From Desulfobacca sp. (lineage in GTDB: Bacteria; Desulfobacterota; Desulfobaccia; Desulfobaccales; Desulfobaccaceae): a DNA stretch of 64,000 nucleotides. Numbering within the stretch: the first letter of the stretch is position 1; every line of letters begins with the position of its first letter. Location of the stretch: positions 1 through 64,000 of the forward strand of contig DYEV01000002.1 in NCBI GenBank assembly GCA_020725545.1, given 5' to 3'. Below the pieces are notes generated by a model that saw only the letters and a list, made by a program, of their open reading frames with translations, made no database searches and was not told the DNA's origin. This document shows, one piece after another, positions 51,404 through 60,476 of this stretch. Made by a program: the position numbers and the translations under genes.

Positions 51404-52255
51404 CTAAAGCAGACCTCGCCGCTGCAGCAGGGGCAGGGGGTTGACAAAATGGCGGCTCAGCCAAGTCGTAACCTCAGGGTGGCCCAGGGCCAGGCCGATC
51501 AATTCGGTAAAATACAAGATGGGCAGATAATAGGACTTGCCGGTCTTTTGGGAGATACGCTCCTGGGGGATGTCTAAGTTGGCCTGACACATCTGGCAGG
51601 AGACGACGATGCACTCCGCCTCCGCCTCGAGGGCCCGATCATAGAGCTTTTGCACCAGGGTATCGATGATGTCCGGTCGAGAGATGGTAAAACCGGCGCC
51701 ACAGCAGTCGGTTTTATAGGACCAGGGATAGGGGTTACCCCCCAACCGTTTGACCAGCGTATCCATATTCGTTGGATTTTCATAGTCCGGCCGTTGGGTA
51801 ATTTTGGGTGGACGCGCCACCACACAGCCATAGTAGCACACCGTGCGCAGGCCCCGGAGGGGTCGGACAATTTTGGCCTGTATCTGGTCCAGCAGAGGCG
51901 GCTGCGTCAGATAATCCAGGAGATCCCAAATCTTAATGGCGCCCTGATAGGCCATTTCGGGTAAAGCGGCCGGCCGCTGCACGAGGGTGTGCTCTGCCAC
52001 CTTAAGACGATTAAAACACAGCGCACAGGGGACCACGACGTCCTGTCCCAGCGTCTCGGCCTGGATGAGGTTTCGAGCCGCCAAGGTCAGGGCCAAGTGT
52101 TCATCAATGCTATGCGCTGCGGTGGCGCCGCAACAGTTCCAATCTGGGATCTCTTCCAGAGCAAGATTGAGCAGGGCGACCACGGCACTGATGGATTCCT
52201 GATAATCCCTGGCACTATGCTCCAAAGAACAGCCCGGGTAATATGAGACCTTCAT
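51404..52255 (-). CDS. hdrB: Heterodisulfide reductase subunit B-type protein
   Basis: 283 residues with two CCG domains. The first starts VSYYPGCSLEHSA, then WNCCGATAAHS and later VPCALCFNRL. The second has CYYGCVVARP, DCCGAGFTIS and SCQMCQANLD. These hold the noncubane iron-sulfur clusters that reduce disulfides in HdrB. There is no membrane segment, so it is the soluble form. It begins 9 bases after hdrC and ends 53 bases before hdrA. The disulfide substrate in a bacterium is unknown, perhaps DsrC or a thiol. Confidence 0.94.
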   Translation of the reverse strand: MKVSYYPGCSLEHSARDYQESISAVVALLNLALEEIPDWNCCGATAAHSIDEHLALTLAARNLIQAETLGQDVVVPCALCFNRLKVAEHTLVQRPAALPEMAYQGAIKIWDLLDYLTQPPLLDQIQAKIVRPLRGLRTVCYYGCVVARPPKITQRPDYENPTNMDTLVKRLGGNPYPWSYKTDCCGAGFTISRPDIIDTLVQKLYDRALEAEAECIVVSCQMCQANLDIPQERISQKTGKSYYLPILYFTELIGLALGHPEVTTWLSRHFVNPLPLLQRRGLL

Positions 52256-52264
52256 GCCGCCATC

Positions 52265-52852
52265 CTATGATTTGGGTTGGTGCCACAGTTTAACCAGGGC
52301 CTCGAGCTGCAGCAACCGCCGGGGTGGTTTCAGGCCCAGTCGCCCCTTTTGGAACATCTTGAGACCTAAGCGCAGGTCTGCCTTTATCTCGCCGGTCTGC
52401 AGTCTCCTAAGCCCCTGGCCGCTTTTCAGCATATATAACCCCAGTAAAAGAGGCTCGTGGAGACGCCCCCCGGCCAGGCGGATATTTTCCAAGAAAGCCC
52501 GGTGGAAGGCCAAGACTTGGGGCTGCGGCACCGGCCGCCCTGAGCGGACGGCCCGTTCTTTGAGGTAATCCATCACCCCGGCGATGTCGATGTCATTGGG
52601 ACAGCGGGTCGTGCAGGTCTCGCAGGCGGAGCAGACCCAGATGGTGCTGCTGCCCAGGACCAGGTCCGTTTGCCCCAAGCCGGCCAGACGGATGATCTCG
52701 TGGGGCAACCGATCCATCGCAAAGGTGAGGGGACAGCCGGCCGAACACTTGGCACACTGATAACAATCAGTGACACAAATCTGGCGATCCCGCAAGATCT
52801 CCTCACTCAAGGTAAATTGGGGCTCCAAGCCATACCTTCCGGCAGCTGCCAT
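52265..52852 (-). CDS. hdrC: Heterodisulfide reductase subunit C-type protein
   Basis: 195 residues from ATG 52852, which has GAGGAGG 5 bases ahead; the ORF-track Met nine residues earlier is less good. Two ferredoxin-type 4Fe-4S sites: CVTDCYQCAKCSAGC and WVCSACETCTTRC. The helical C-terminus (res 100-195) mediates docking in the Hdr complex. It carries electrons from HdrA to HdrB. First gene of the unit. Upstream, TCCGGATCAATCCGGA (52959-52974) is a palindrome that could be an operator. It lies at the boundary of a decayed region. Confidence 0.94.
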   Translation of the reverse strand: MAAAGRYGLEPQFTLSEEILRDRQICVTDCYQCAKCSAGCPLTFAMDRLPHEIIRLAGLGQTDLVLGSSTIWVCSACETCTTRCPNDIDIAGVMDYLKERAVRSGRPVPQPQVLAFHRAFLENIRLAGGRLHEPLLLGLYMLKSGQGLRRLQTGEIKADLRLGLKMFQKGRLGLKPPRRLLQLEALVKLWHQPKS

Positions 52853-53335
52853 GGGCCCTCCTCTGTTTAAAGTTGGCATTGGCCAGTTGTCAGTTGGTGG
52901 GGCAAACCTTCAGTGCCCGTCCAAGCCAGTCTTTGGACTTACCTGTGTACTTTCCGAATCCGGATCAATCCGGAAATTTGCCCTGACCCCATTATGAGTA
53001 TTAAGGATAAACGAATATTTCTCGGATGGAGAAGCGGTGTGCGAACCGCCCCTACAGGTTAATTCGCGGCATCCTTATATGAGTCATGGCAATCAGCCTG
53101 CCCAGCCTCTTGGCCTGGACGTGGCTATGTTAGAATCCTGTTACCGTAGATGTGAAGTCTCGCGGCCAGACCCAGGGGACCGGTGGTCCCTAAAAGTATA
53201 CCACACCCTGCTGGTCACCGCCAAACTTCTAAGGCAATATTTGTTAGATATTCACTACTTTTGACGCTACACCGAGAGAGTGCGCCCTGTCAAGCCTAAA
53301 TCGGGGGCTTTCGTCCCGAGAGTGCCGTTGAGGAA
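52853..53335. other. Intergenic, no intact gene
   Basis: The hdr leader is followed by sequence with no credible gene. Two items stand out: TCCGGATCAATCCGGA (52959-52974), two self-complementary TCCGGA units 4 bases apart, and GTGTGCGAACCGCCCCTACAG near 53038, a common REP-like unit. The ORF 53037-53264 has no sensible protein pattern. Confidence 0.4.
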
Positions 53336-53551
53336 CTACCGGAGGTGGTATAGATCAGCATCGGGCGGCCAAGAAGTGATTTCGGTTGCGTCCACCTTTT
53401 TCAGCTCCCGCCGGAGATGGCACCGACAGGTCTGGCGGTCGGTACAGACCACGGCATTGTCGGCGCTCCAGATAGCGGTGCTCAGGATGCCGGCAAAAGC
53501 CTCTTTAAAGAAATCCGACAAGATGGAGGATCGCCGTGATTGGTCAATCAT
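53336..53551 (-). pseudogene. IS66-type transposase remnant
   Basis: On the minus strand the frame reads FKEAFAGILSTAIWSADNAVVCTDRQTCRCHLRRELKKVD, which follows the IS66 core pattern G-x-L-x-(S/T)-D-x-W-x-A-Y-N-A-V-x-C-x-D-R-Q-T-C-x-x-H-L-x-R-x-L. The catalytic Asp is Ala and the Tyr is Asp, and the rest of the gene is missing. It is a dead fragment. Family recalled from knowledge of IS66, not searched. Confidence 0.65.
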
Positions 53552-53654
53552 ATATTAAAGTTGAGGGCTAGGCAGCCGGGCCTCATGCTGGCTTACAGCA
53601 GCGCCAACCCGGGAGACCTGGCCACCGGCCGCGGTCGGGCCGACCTGTGGCTCG

Positions 53655-54122
53655 GTGGGATATACTCTGAACCTCTACGACCTGAAGCGTTCGGTGGCTT
53701 TGGGGGCCAGCCCGCGGACCGCCGGGAGCTCCTGCACCGGCCATCAGCTCAATATGGCCTGGGAGAGCGGTTATGATCTCAAGTTGGTTGGCTTCAAGAT
53801 CACCCCGGCTGCCAACCTGTTTTACTCCAGGGTCTGGCTACCGGCCCATACTGAAACCGGCGCTGGTTCCCTGACTTTATAGGTAATGCGCCAGACCGCG
53901 GCTTCGCTGCAGACCGGCTTGGGCGCCCGCTTGGCGTTTCACTGGCACAGCGGCCAGTCGCGCCTGGCAATGCAGATGCGGGGCTCTGTAGCCATTACCA
54001 ACGACAAAGGAGAACGCCTCTATATCCGGCAGACCACCGACCCGGAACCCTTCCACCTGGAAATCTACCGGGCCCGAAACTTGCCGCCCAAACCGCTAAA
54101 AACCAAACGATTCAGAGTTTAG
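53655..54122 (+). pseudogene. Autotransporter beta-barrel remnant with internal stop
   Basis: One frame reads LNMAWESGYDLKLVGFKITP, then AANLFYSRVWLPAHTETGAG, then SLTL, a TAG at 53880-53882, and VMRQTAASLQTGLGARLAFHW. This matches autotransporter barrel strands (GGYDF..G.W.LTP.ASL.Y.......TESGAGALNL, then DSLRTGLGARL). The passenger and most of the barrel are gone. The last 40 residues (ERLYIRQTTDPEPFHLEIYRA) look like another, transposase-like tail, which is less sure. Confidence 0.65.
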
Positions 54123-54237
54123 CAAGATGTAGTGACCATAAAACCGCCCAAAATGACCTATTGCATGGATATAACTATTTTATTTTGTTAGCCGTGGTAA
54201 ACTTGGGCTAGGTGGGGGCGTTGTGTAGGGCGCACCA

Positions 54238-54261
54238 ATAAAAAAGGGGCCAGCAGGCCCC
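54238..54261 (-). terminator. Intrinsic terminator after nuoN
   Basis: On the minus strand GGGGCC-TGCT-GGCCCC followed by TTTTTT and ATT, 28 bases past the nuoN stop. It ends the nuo operon. The same stem ends in TTCTTT on the plus strand, so it may work both ways. Confidence 0.88.
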
Positions 54262-54288
54262 TTCTTTATCCGCCGGTTTCACATCTTT

Positions 54289-55743
54289 TCAGCTGCCGAA
54301 GATTTTGACGGAGTTCATGGCCAGCTGGAAGATGCTGCCCGGGAAGATGCCAATGAGCAACACGGCCAGGGCACTGATAATCAAGGTAGCATTGACCACC
54401 GGGGTCATGGCCACTGGGCCCAGATCGGCTTCGGCGGGCTGCATGTACATGATCACGGTGATGCGCAGATAGTAATACACGGAAATGAGACTGTTAATGA
54501 CGGCGATGATGACCAACCAGATGTAGCCCGCTTCCACTGCCGCGGAGAAGAGGTAGAATTTCCCCAGGAAGCCGGCGGTTGGCGGCATACCCACCAGACT
54601 GAAGAGAAAAACACTCATGACCGCAGCCAAGCCAGGGTATTGGAAGCCCAAGCCGGCGTAATCATAGATATTGAGGTAGTTGTCCTTCTTGCGGGCCACG
54701 GCTATCACCACGCCAAAGGCGCCGAGATTCATGATGGTATAGGCCAGCAGGTAATAAAGAATCCCCGTGGCTCCCAACTGATTGCCGGCGATGAGACCCA
54801 CCAAAATATAGCCGGCGTGGGCGATGGAGGAGTAGGCCAGCATCCGTTTGATATTGGTCTGCGCCAGGGCCGTTACATTGCCCACCGTCATGGTCGCCAC
54901 GGCGGCCACCCATAACAGCAGATCCCATTCCATCCGGACTGTGGGGAAGACTTCCAGGAAAACCCGCAGGAAGGCGGCGAAGGCAGCGGCTTTGGTGCCC
55001 ACCGACATAAAGGCGGTGATGGACGTAGGGGCCCCTTCATACACGTCCGGGGTCCACATGTGGAAGGGGGCCATGGACACCTTGAAGCCGAAGCCGACGA
55101 TCAGGAGCCCCATACCCACATAAGTAAAGCCGTTCATACCGCTCTTTTTGATAAAGGCAGCCAGATCGGCCAGATAGAACGTGCCGGTGCCGCCGTATAG
55201 CATGGCGATACCAAAGAGCAAGAAAGCCGAAGAGAAAGCCCCCAAAAGCAGGTATTTCAAGGCGGCTTCGTTGGATTTCAAATCCTCTCGAAAGAGCCCG
55301 GAAAGGATATAAATGGGGATGGAGAGGATTTCCACGCCCAGGAAGATGATGACCAGGTTGCCGCCTGCGGCCATGAGAATCATGCCGACTGCGGCAAACA
55401 ACATCAGGGCATAGTATTCGCCGTAATTTTTCCGGTAATTTTCCAGATAATGCACCGATAAGATGATACTGATGCCTGTGCCCAGCAGGAAGATGACGTT
55501 GAAGAAGAAGGAAAAGTTGTCCACATAAATCATGCGGCTGAAATCAGTGGTCTGCCGGTTCCATAACCAGACGGTCTGGAGGAGAGCAATGACTACGGCC
55601 ACCAGGGAAAATTGATGGAAGTGTGCCTTCTTCATGGCCTTGCCGGAAAAGGCATCAAAGAGCAATAGCAAAAGCCCTGCCACGCTTAAAGTGATCAGCG
55701 GACCGATGTTGGTCAGACAGATCGTCGGAATATCAATGCTCAT
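54289..55743 (-). CDS. nuoN: NADH-quinone oxidoreductase subunit N
   Basis: 484-residue antiporter-like membrane subunit of complex I, about 14 helices, proton pumping. The family core shows NLVIIFLGVEILSIPIYILSGL (transport Glu), the LLLGAFSSAFLLFGIAMLYG segment, MAPFHMWTPDVYEGAPTSITAFMSVGTKAAAFAAFLR with its Lys residues, and LAYSSIAHAGYILVG. It is the last gene of the nuo run. Its start overlaps the nuoM stop by 4 bases. Confidence 0.96.
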   Translation of the reverse strand: MSIDIPTICLTNIGPLITLSVAGLLLLLFDAFSGKAMKKAHFHQFSLVAVVIALLQTVWLWNRQTTDFSRMIYVDNFSFFFNVIFLLGTGISIILSVHYLENYRKNYGEYYALMLFAAVGMILMAAGGNLVIIFLGVEILSIPIYILSGLFREDLKSNEAALKYLLLGAFSSAFLLFGIAMLYGGTGTFYLADLAAFIKKSGMNGFTYVGMGLLIVGFGFKVSMAPFHMWTPDVYEGAPTSITAFMSVGTKAAAFAAFLRVFLEVFPTVRMEWDLLLWVAAVATMTVGNVTALAQTNIKRMLAYSSIAHAGYILVGLIAGNQLGATGILYYLLAYTIMNLGAFGVVIAVARKKDNYLNIYDYAGLGFQYPGLAAVMSVFLFSLVGMPPTAGFLGKFYLFSAAVEAGYIWLVIIAVINSLISVYYYLRITVIMYMQPAEADLGPVAMTPVVNATLIISALAVLLIGIFPGSIFQLAMNSVKIFGS

Positions 55744-57278
55744 CTCTGATCCCCCTTCATAATCACATCAGCCGCCGCCACTTTGGTGGCTTTGGATTTC
55801 TCCATCATCGCCACAAAGTTGGCAGTGGAGGCTTTGGTTTTTTCCAGGAAAGTATTAGGGTAGACCCCGATCCAGACTATGAACAACAAAACGGGCAAGA
55901 GAACCACCACTTCCCGCATGGAGAGGTCTTTTAAGTTTTTATTCTTTTCGTTGGTCACGACCCCGAACATGACCCGCTGGAACATCCACAACATATAGGC
56001 CGCGGCAAAGATAACCCCGGTAGCGGCCATGATGGCGTAGGCCTTATTGGCCTTGAAGGCGCCCAGGAGAATGAGGAATTCACCCACAAAGCCGTTCAGG
56101 CCCGGCAGGCCGATGGATGACAAGGTAACAATCATAAAAATGGTGGCAAACACTGGCATTACCTTGGAAATGCCGCCAAAGTCAGCGATCATACGGGTAT
56201 GGCGGCGTTCATAGATCATGCCGACGATCAAAAACAAGGCTCCGGTAGAGAGGCCGTGGTTGATCATTTGGATGATGCCGCCCTGCACCCCAGCCATGGT
56301 ATAGCTGAACAAACCCAGCATGACGAAGCCCAGGTGGCTGACCGAAGAGAAGGCCACCAGGCGTTTCAGATCCACCTGCACCAGGGAAACCAGGGCGCCA
56401 TAAATAATGCCGATAACGGCCAGGATGCTGAAGAGCGGCACAAAATACCAGGCCGCCTCCGGAAACAAGGGCATATTGAAGCGCAGGAAACCGTACGTGC
56501 CCATCTTCAGCAAGACGGCGGCCAGGATCACGCTGCCCACCGTGGGCGCTTCGGTATGGGCGTCCGGCAACCAGGTATGCACCGGGAACATGGGGACTTT
56601 GATGGCAAAGGCCAACCCGAAGGCCAGGAACATCCAGAACTGCATTTCGAAGGGGATTTTCAGGCCATACATCTTCAGCAGATCGAAGGTATAAACGCCG
56701 GTGACCTTGGCATGGTAGAAATAAAGCACCAAGATGGCCACTAACATGAGCAGGGAGCCCACCATGGTATATATGAAGAACTTGACCGCCGCATAGATCC
56801 GCCGGGCTGGATTTCCCCAGACGCCGATGAGCAGATACATGGGGATCAACATCACTTCCCAGAAGACGTAGAATAGGAAGAGGTCCAGGGCCACAAAAAC
56901 GCCGATCATGCCCGTCTGCAGAAAGAGCAGACAGATCATGAACTCTTTGACCTTATCCTGGACGTCTTCCCAGCAGGCCAGGACACAGATGGGCGTGATG
57001 AAGGTGGTCAACAGCACCAGCAACAGGGAGATGCCGTCAATGCCCACATAATAACTGATGCCATAGGAAGGCACCCAGGGATACAGCTCCACAAACTGCA
57101 TATCGGCGGTATTGCTGTTGAACCAGAACCATAAGGGCAGGGAGACGGCAAACTCCAGCAACGCCACCGCCATGGCCGTGCCTTTGATCACCCACTGGTT
57201 TTCTCGATTCAGCATCATGATCAATGCTACCCCGACCATGGGAAGCAGGATCAATATTGATAATATCGGGAAATTCAT
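55740..57278 (-). CDS. nuoM: NADH-quinone oxidoreductase subunit M
   Basis: 512-residue antiporter-like membrane subunit of complex I, about 14 helices. Signatures: FLFYVFWEVMLIPMYLLIGVWG with the conserved Glu, KVPMFPVHTWLPDAHTEAPTVGSVILAAVLLKMGTYGFLRF, and KRLVAFSSVSHLGFVMLGLF. All conserved Lys/His/Glu of the proton path appear present. It lies 24 bases after nuoL and overlaps nuoN by 4. Normal length, no oddity. Confidence 0.96.
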   Translation of the reverse strand: MNFPILSILILLPMVGVALIMMLNRENQWVIKGTAMAVALLEFAVSLPLWFWFNSNTADMQFVELYPWVPSYGISYYVGIDGISLLLVLLTTFITPICVLACWEDVQDKVKEFMICLLFLQTGMIGVFVALDLFLFYVFWEVMLIPMYLLIGVWGNPARRIYAAVKFFIYTMVGSLLMLVAILVLYFYHAKVTGVYTFDLLKMYGLKIPFEMQFWMFLAFGLAFAIKVPMFPVHTWLPDAHTEAPTVGSVILAAVLLKMGTYGFLRFNMPLFPEAAWYFVPLFSILAVIGIIYGALVSLVQVDLKRLVAFSSVSHLGFVMLGLFSYTMAGVQGGIIQMINHGLSTGALFLIVGMIYERRHTRMIADFGGISKVMPVFATIFMIVTLSSIGLPGLNGFVGEFLILLGAFKANKAYAIMAATGVIFAAAYMLWMFQRVMFGVVTNEKNKNLKDLSMREVVVLLPVLLFIVWIGVYPNTFLEKTKASTANFVAMMEKSKATKVAAADVIMKGDQR

Positions 57279-57302
57279 TGAATTAACTCCTTATCCATCC
57301 TA

Positions 57303-59204
57303 CTAACGGCCAAGATAGTATCCGGTGATAACTGCCACACCAATCAAGATCCCCAGGGCATAATTTTGCACGTAGCCGGTCTCCAGCTTGCGGATCACCA
57401 GGCTCAAACGGTCCACAACGCTGGCCGTGCCATTCACCGCCCCGTCGATGACCTTGGAATCGGCCTCTTGCCAGAGGAAGACGGAACCATTTTTGATGGG
57501 TTCCACCACTGTGGCATCGTAAATTTCATCCACATAGTATTTGTTGTAGATCAGATCGTAGAGGCCGGGGACCTTTGCCGTCACCTGGGCCGGCAGTTCC
57601 GGCTGTTTGATGTACATCTTGTAGGCAATGAAGATACCGATACCGGCGACACCCATGCTGACCAGCATCATCATGACTTCAAAAGTCATGGAGTGGTGCA
57701 CTTCATGACCGGCCGCCACGTGGGCAATGGACGGTGCCAAGAATTCATGGAAGACATTCCAGCCCTGGATTAAGGGGATGCCCACAAAACCACCCACCGT
57801 GGACAGGATCGCCAGAATGATTAGGGGAATCGTCATGACCGGGGGGGATTCATGGGGATGCACATGGTGATCCCAGCGTTTTTCGCCATAGAAGGTCATG
57901 AAGATCAGCCGGAACATATAAAAGGCGGTCATCATGGCGCCCAGCGAAGCGATGGCCCAGTAGCCCACATGGCCATCGGTCAGAGCCTTGAAGAGAATCT
58001 CGTCTTTACTGAAGAAGCCGGCGAAGGGGAAGATGCCGGCGATGGCCAGGGTGCCGACTAACATGACCGCATAAGTGATGGGCATCTTGTTTTTCAGGGC
58101 GCCCATTTTGCGCATATCCTGTTCGCCGTGCATACCATGGATCACACTGCCCGAACCCAAAAAGAGGAGGGCTTTGAAGAAGGCATGGGTCATGAGGTGG
58201 AAGATGGCGGCGACAAAGGCGCCGACGCCGCAGGCCAGGAACATATACCCCAACTGACTGACCGTTGAGTAGGCCAACACCCGTTTAATGTCATTCTGAG
58301 CCAAGCCAATGGAGGCGGCCATGAAAGCGGTGGCCAAACCGATAACCGCCACCACCGTCATGGAGATGGGGGCCATGACATAGAGGGCGCTGCAGCGGGC
58401 CACCATGTAAACGCCGGCCGTCACCATGGTGGCGGCATGGATCAAGGCGCTGACGGGGGTGGGACCTTCCATGGCATCGGGCAACCAGGTATACAGCGGT
58501 ATCTGGGCCGACTTACCGGTGGCGCCGACAAACAGACAAAGAGTAATTATGGTCAGAATGGCGCTGCCCACCGGGAAATTATGGGCTTGGGCAAAGACTT
58601 CCCGGAAATTGACGGTCCCGAAGGTGTAGAAAATCAGGAAAATGCCGAGCAGGAAGCCGAAGTCACCGATCCGGTTCACCACAAAAGCCTTTTTGCCGGC
58701 GTCACTGGCCGATTGCTTCTCATACCAGTAACCGATGAGCAGGTAAGAGCACAACCCCACGCCTTCCCAGCCCACGAACATGAGCAGGAAGTTGTTGGCC
58801 ATGACCAGGATGAGCATGTTGACCACAAAGAGGTTGAGGTAGGAGAAGTATCTAGCATAGCCCGGGTCATCATGCATGTAGCCCACGGAGTAGATATGGA
58901 TGAGGAACCCGACCCCGGAGACCACCAGCAGCATGACCAGGGACAAGGGGTCCACCAAAAACGCGGCTTGGGCATTGAAGGTACCGGAGGTGATCCAGTT
59001 AAAAACGAAGACCTCCACGGGTTTGGCCTTGGCCGGCAGATGCAGATATTCCCAGAAACAACCAAGCACCCACGCAAATGACAAACCGACCGAACCGGGT
59101 CCCACCAGGCTGACGGTGTTTTTAGATATTTTCTTGCCCAATAGGCCGTTGATTAAAAAACCTATTAGGGGAAAAACAGGCACCAACCAGACATATTGAA
59201 TCAT
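57303..59204 (-). CDS. nuoL: NADH-quinone oxidoreductase subunit L
   Basis: 633-residue largest membrane subunit of complex I, about 16 helices with a C-terminal extension that forms the long lateral helix. Signatures: FVGWEGVGLCSYLLIGYW with the conserved Glu, KSAQIPLYTWLPDAMEGPTPVSALIHAATMVTAGVYMVARC, and KRVLAYSTVSQLGYMFLACG. The C-terminus VQNYALGILIGVAVITGYYL ends in a helix, typical of the final transverse segment. It follows nuoK by 10 bases and precedes nuoM by 24. Confidence 0.97.
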   Translation of the reverse strand: MIQYVWLVPVFPLIGFLINGLLGKKISKNTVSLVGPGSVGLSFAWVLGCFWEYLHLPAKAKPVEVFVFNWITSGTFNAQAAFLVDPLSLVMLLVVSGVGFLIHIYSVGYMHDDPGYARYFSYLNLFVVNMLILVMANNFLLMFVGWEGVGLCSYLLIGYWYEKQSASDAGKKAFVVNRIGDFGFLLGIFLIFYTFGTVNFREVFAQAHNFPVGSAILTIITLCLFVGATGKSAQIPLYTWLPDAMEGPTPVSALIHAATMVTAGVYMVARCSALYVMAPISMTVVAVIGLATAFMAASIGLAQNDIKRVLAYSTVSQLGYMFLACGVGAFVAAIFHLMTHAFFKALLFLGSGSVIHGMHGEQDMRKMGALKNKMPITYAVMLVGTLAIAGIFPFAGFFSKDEILFKALTDGHVGYWAIASLGAMMTAFYMFRLIFMTFYGEKRWDHHVHPHESPPVMTIPLIILAILSTVGGFVGIPLIQGWNVFHEFLAPSIAHVAAGHEVHHSMTFEVMMMLVSMGVAGIGIFIAYKMYIKQPELPAQVTAKVPGLYDLIYNKYYVDEIYDATVVEPIKNGSVFLWQEADSKVIDGAVNGTASVVDRLSLVIRKLETGYVQNYALGILIGVAVITGYYLGR

Positions 59205-59214
59205 GGCCTGCTCC

Positions 59215-59520
59215 TTACCACTTCATGATATTCAATTCATCAACATAGACGTTGCCTTTGTTGCGGAAGATCACGTAGATCAGGGCCAGGCCCACTGCAA
59301 CTTCGGCTGCCGCTACCACCATGACAAAAAAGACGAGCATCTGTCCGTCAATGGACCGGTGCAAGTCTGAAAAGGCGACGAGGGAGAGATTCACGGCGTT
59401 CAGCATCATTTCAATAGACATGAAAATTATGATGGCATTCCGTCTTATCAGCACCCCAACTGTCCCGATAGCAAAGAGAGCGCTACTAAGAATCAGATAA
59501 TACGAAATTGGGATCTCCAT
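59215..59520 (-). CDS. nuoK: NADH-quinone oxidoreductase subunit K
   Basis: 101 residues, three helices. Membrane-arm subunit with the two conserved Glu: [17 protein letters not shown] (about 36-52) and [19 protein letters not shown]. Those Glu lie on the proton path. The start at 59520 is followed by [29 protein letters not shown]. It follows nuoJ by 28 bases and precedes nuoL by 10. Normal size. Confidence 0.96.
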   Translation of the reverse strand: MEIPISYYLILSSALFAIGTVGVLIRRNAIIIFMSIEMMLNAVNLSLVAFSDLHRSIDGQMLVFFVMVVAAAEVAVGLALIYVIFRNKGNVYVDELNIMKW

Positions 59521-59548
59521 AAAACCGTCTCCTGAAAACGCGTCGGCG

Positions 59549-60046
59549 TTATTCCACTTTCGATCTTGCCAGAATCACCGCCCCCACCACGGCGACCAAT
59601 AGGAGGATGGACGTCATTTCAAAGGGCAAGAGATAATCGGTGAAGAGGGATTTGGCCACCATTTCCGTGCTGCCGAAATCCGGGGTAAGGGGTTTTCCTG
59701 GCGGCACGATCATCCGGAAGACTTTATAGATGACCAGGGCAATGACGGCAGTGGCCAAGGACGAGCCAAAAATTTTCTGTCCCAGATGCCGATGCGCGCC
59801 GCCTTCTTCCGGTTGTCGGAGGTTCAGGAGCATGATGACAAACAGGAAGAGCACCATGATGGCCCCGGCATAGACTATGATCTGGATCGCCGCAATAAAT
59901 TGTGCGTTGGCCAGAAGATAGATGGCAGCCAGGGCAAAGAAGTTCAGAACCAGAAACAGGGCGCTGCGCACCGGATTTACCTGGATGACCACCATGATCC
60001 CGGAGATCAAAGCTGTTGCGGCTAATAGAAAGAATATTATTTGCAT
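59549..60046 (-). CDS. nuoJ: NADH-quinone oxidoreductase subunit J
   Basis: 165 residues, five helices. Family start: [74 protein letters not shown], the diagnostic NuoJ block. It ends with helix [21 protein letters not shown]. Membrane arm of complex I, near the quinone and K-subunit interface. Gaps to nuoI and nuoK are 21 and 28 bases. Normal size. Confidence 0.96.
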   Translation of the reverse strand: MQIIFFLLAATALISGIMVVIQVNPVRSALFLVLNFFALAAIYLLANAQFIAAIQIIVYAGAIMVLFLFVIMLLNLRQPEEGGAHRHLGQKIFGSSLATAVIALVIYKVFRMIVPPGKPLTPDFGSTEMVAKSLFTDYLLPFEMTSILLLVAVVGAVILARSKVE

Positions 60047-60067
60047 CCTTTAATCTCCTTGCCTCGA

Positions 60068-60472
60068 TTACCCTTTGGGCTTTAACATGTCGATGTTATA
60101 AATGAGCAATTTTTTGTCATATTGCGCCAGCTCGTACTCTTTATTCAGGGAGATGGCCGCCTTGGGACAGGCCTCCTGGCAGAAGCCGCAGAAAATACAC
60201 CGGGTGAGATCAATGATAAATTCCACCGGATATTTTTCTCCGTAGCTCCCCTCTGCCGGCTCAATAACCCGAATCGCCTGGGATGGGCAGACCGTTTTAC
60301 AGAGGGTGCAGGCCACGCATTTGACCTTGCCGTTGTCATACAACTGTAATTCCGGCCGCCCCCGAAACCGGTCATAGACCGGTCTTTTCTGTTCAGGGTA
60401 GAGAATGGTTACCGGCTTGGAAAAGATGGCCTTAAACGTCGTCCCCAGCCCTTTTAGCAATGGAAGGATCAT
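60068..60472 (-). CDS. nuoI: NADH-quinone oxidoreductase subunit I
   Basis: 134 residues holding two 4Fe-4S clusters (N6a and N6b): CVACTLCKTVCPSQAI near 52-67 and CIFCGFCQEACPKAAI near 91-106. Both have the CxxCxxCxxxC set. The N-terminus has GLGTTFKAIFSKPVTILYPEQKRPVYDRFRGRPEL, the usual amphipathic anchor and loop. It passes electrons from the hydrophilic arm toward NuoB and quinone. Between nuoH (4-base gap) and nuoJ. Confidence 0.96.
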   Translation of the reverse strand: MILPLLKGLGTTFKAIFSKPVTILYPEQKRPVYDRFRGRPELQLYDNGKVKCVACTLCKTVCPSQAIRVIEPAEGSYGEKYPVEFIIDLTRCIFCGFCQEACPKAAISLNKEYELAQYDKKLLIYNIDMLKPKG

Positions 60473-60476
60473 GACA

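Noticed and set aside
52880-52960. Promoter CTGACA-N17-TTAAAC before hdrC
   Set aside because: The -10 lies only about 12 bases from the start codon, which would give almost no leader for the GAGGAGG site.
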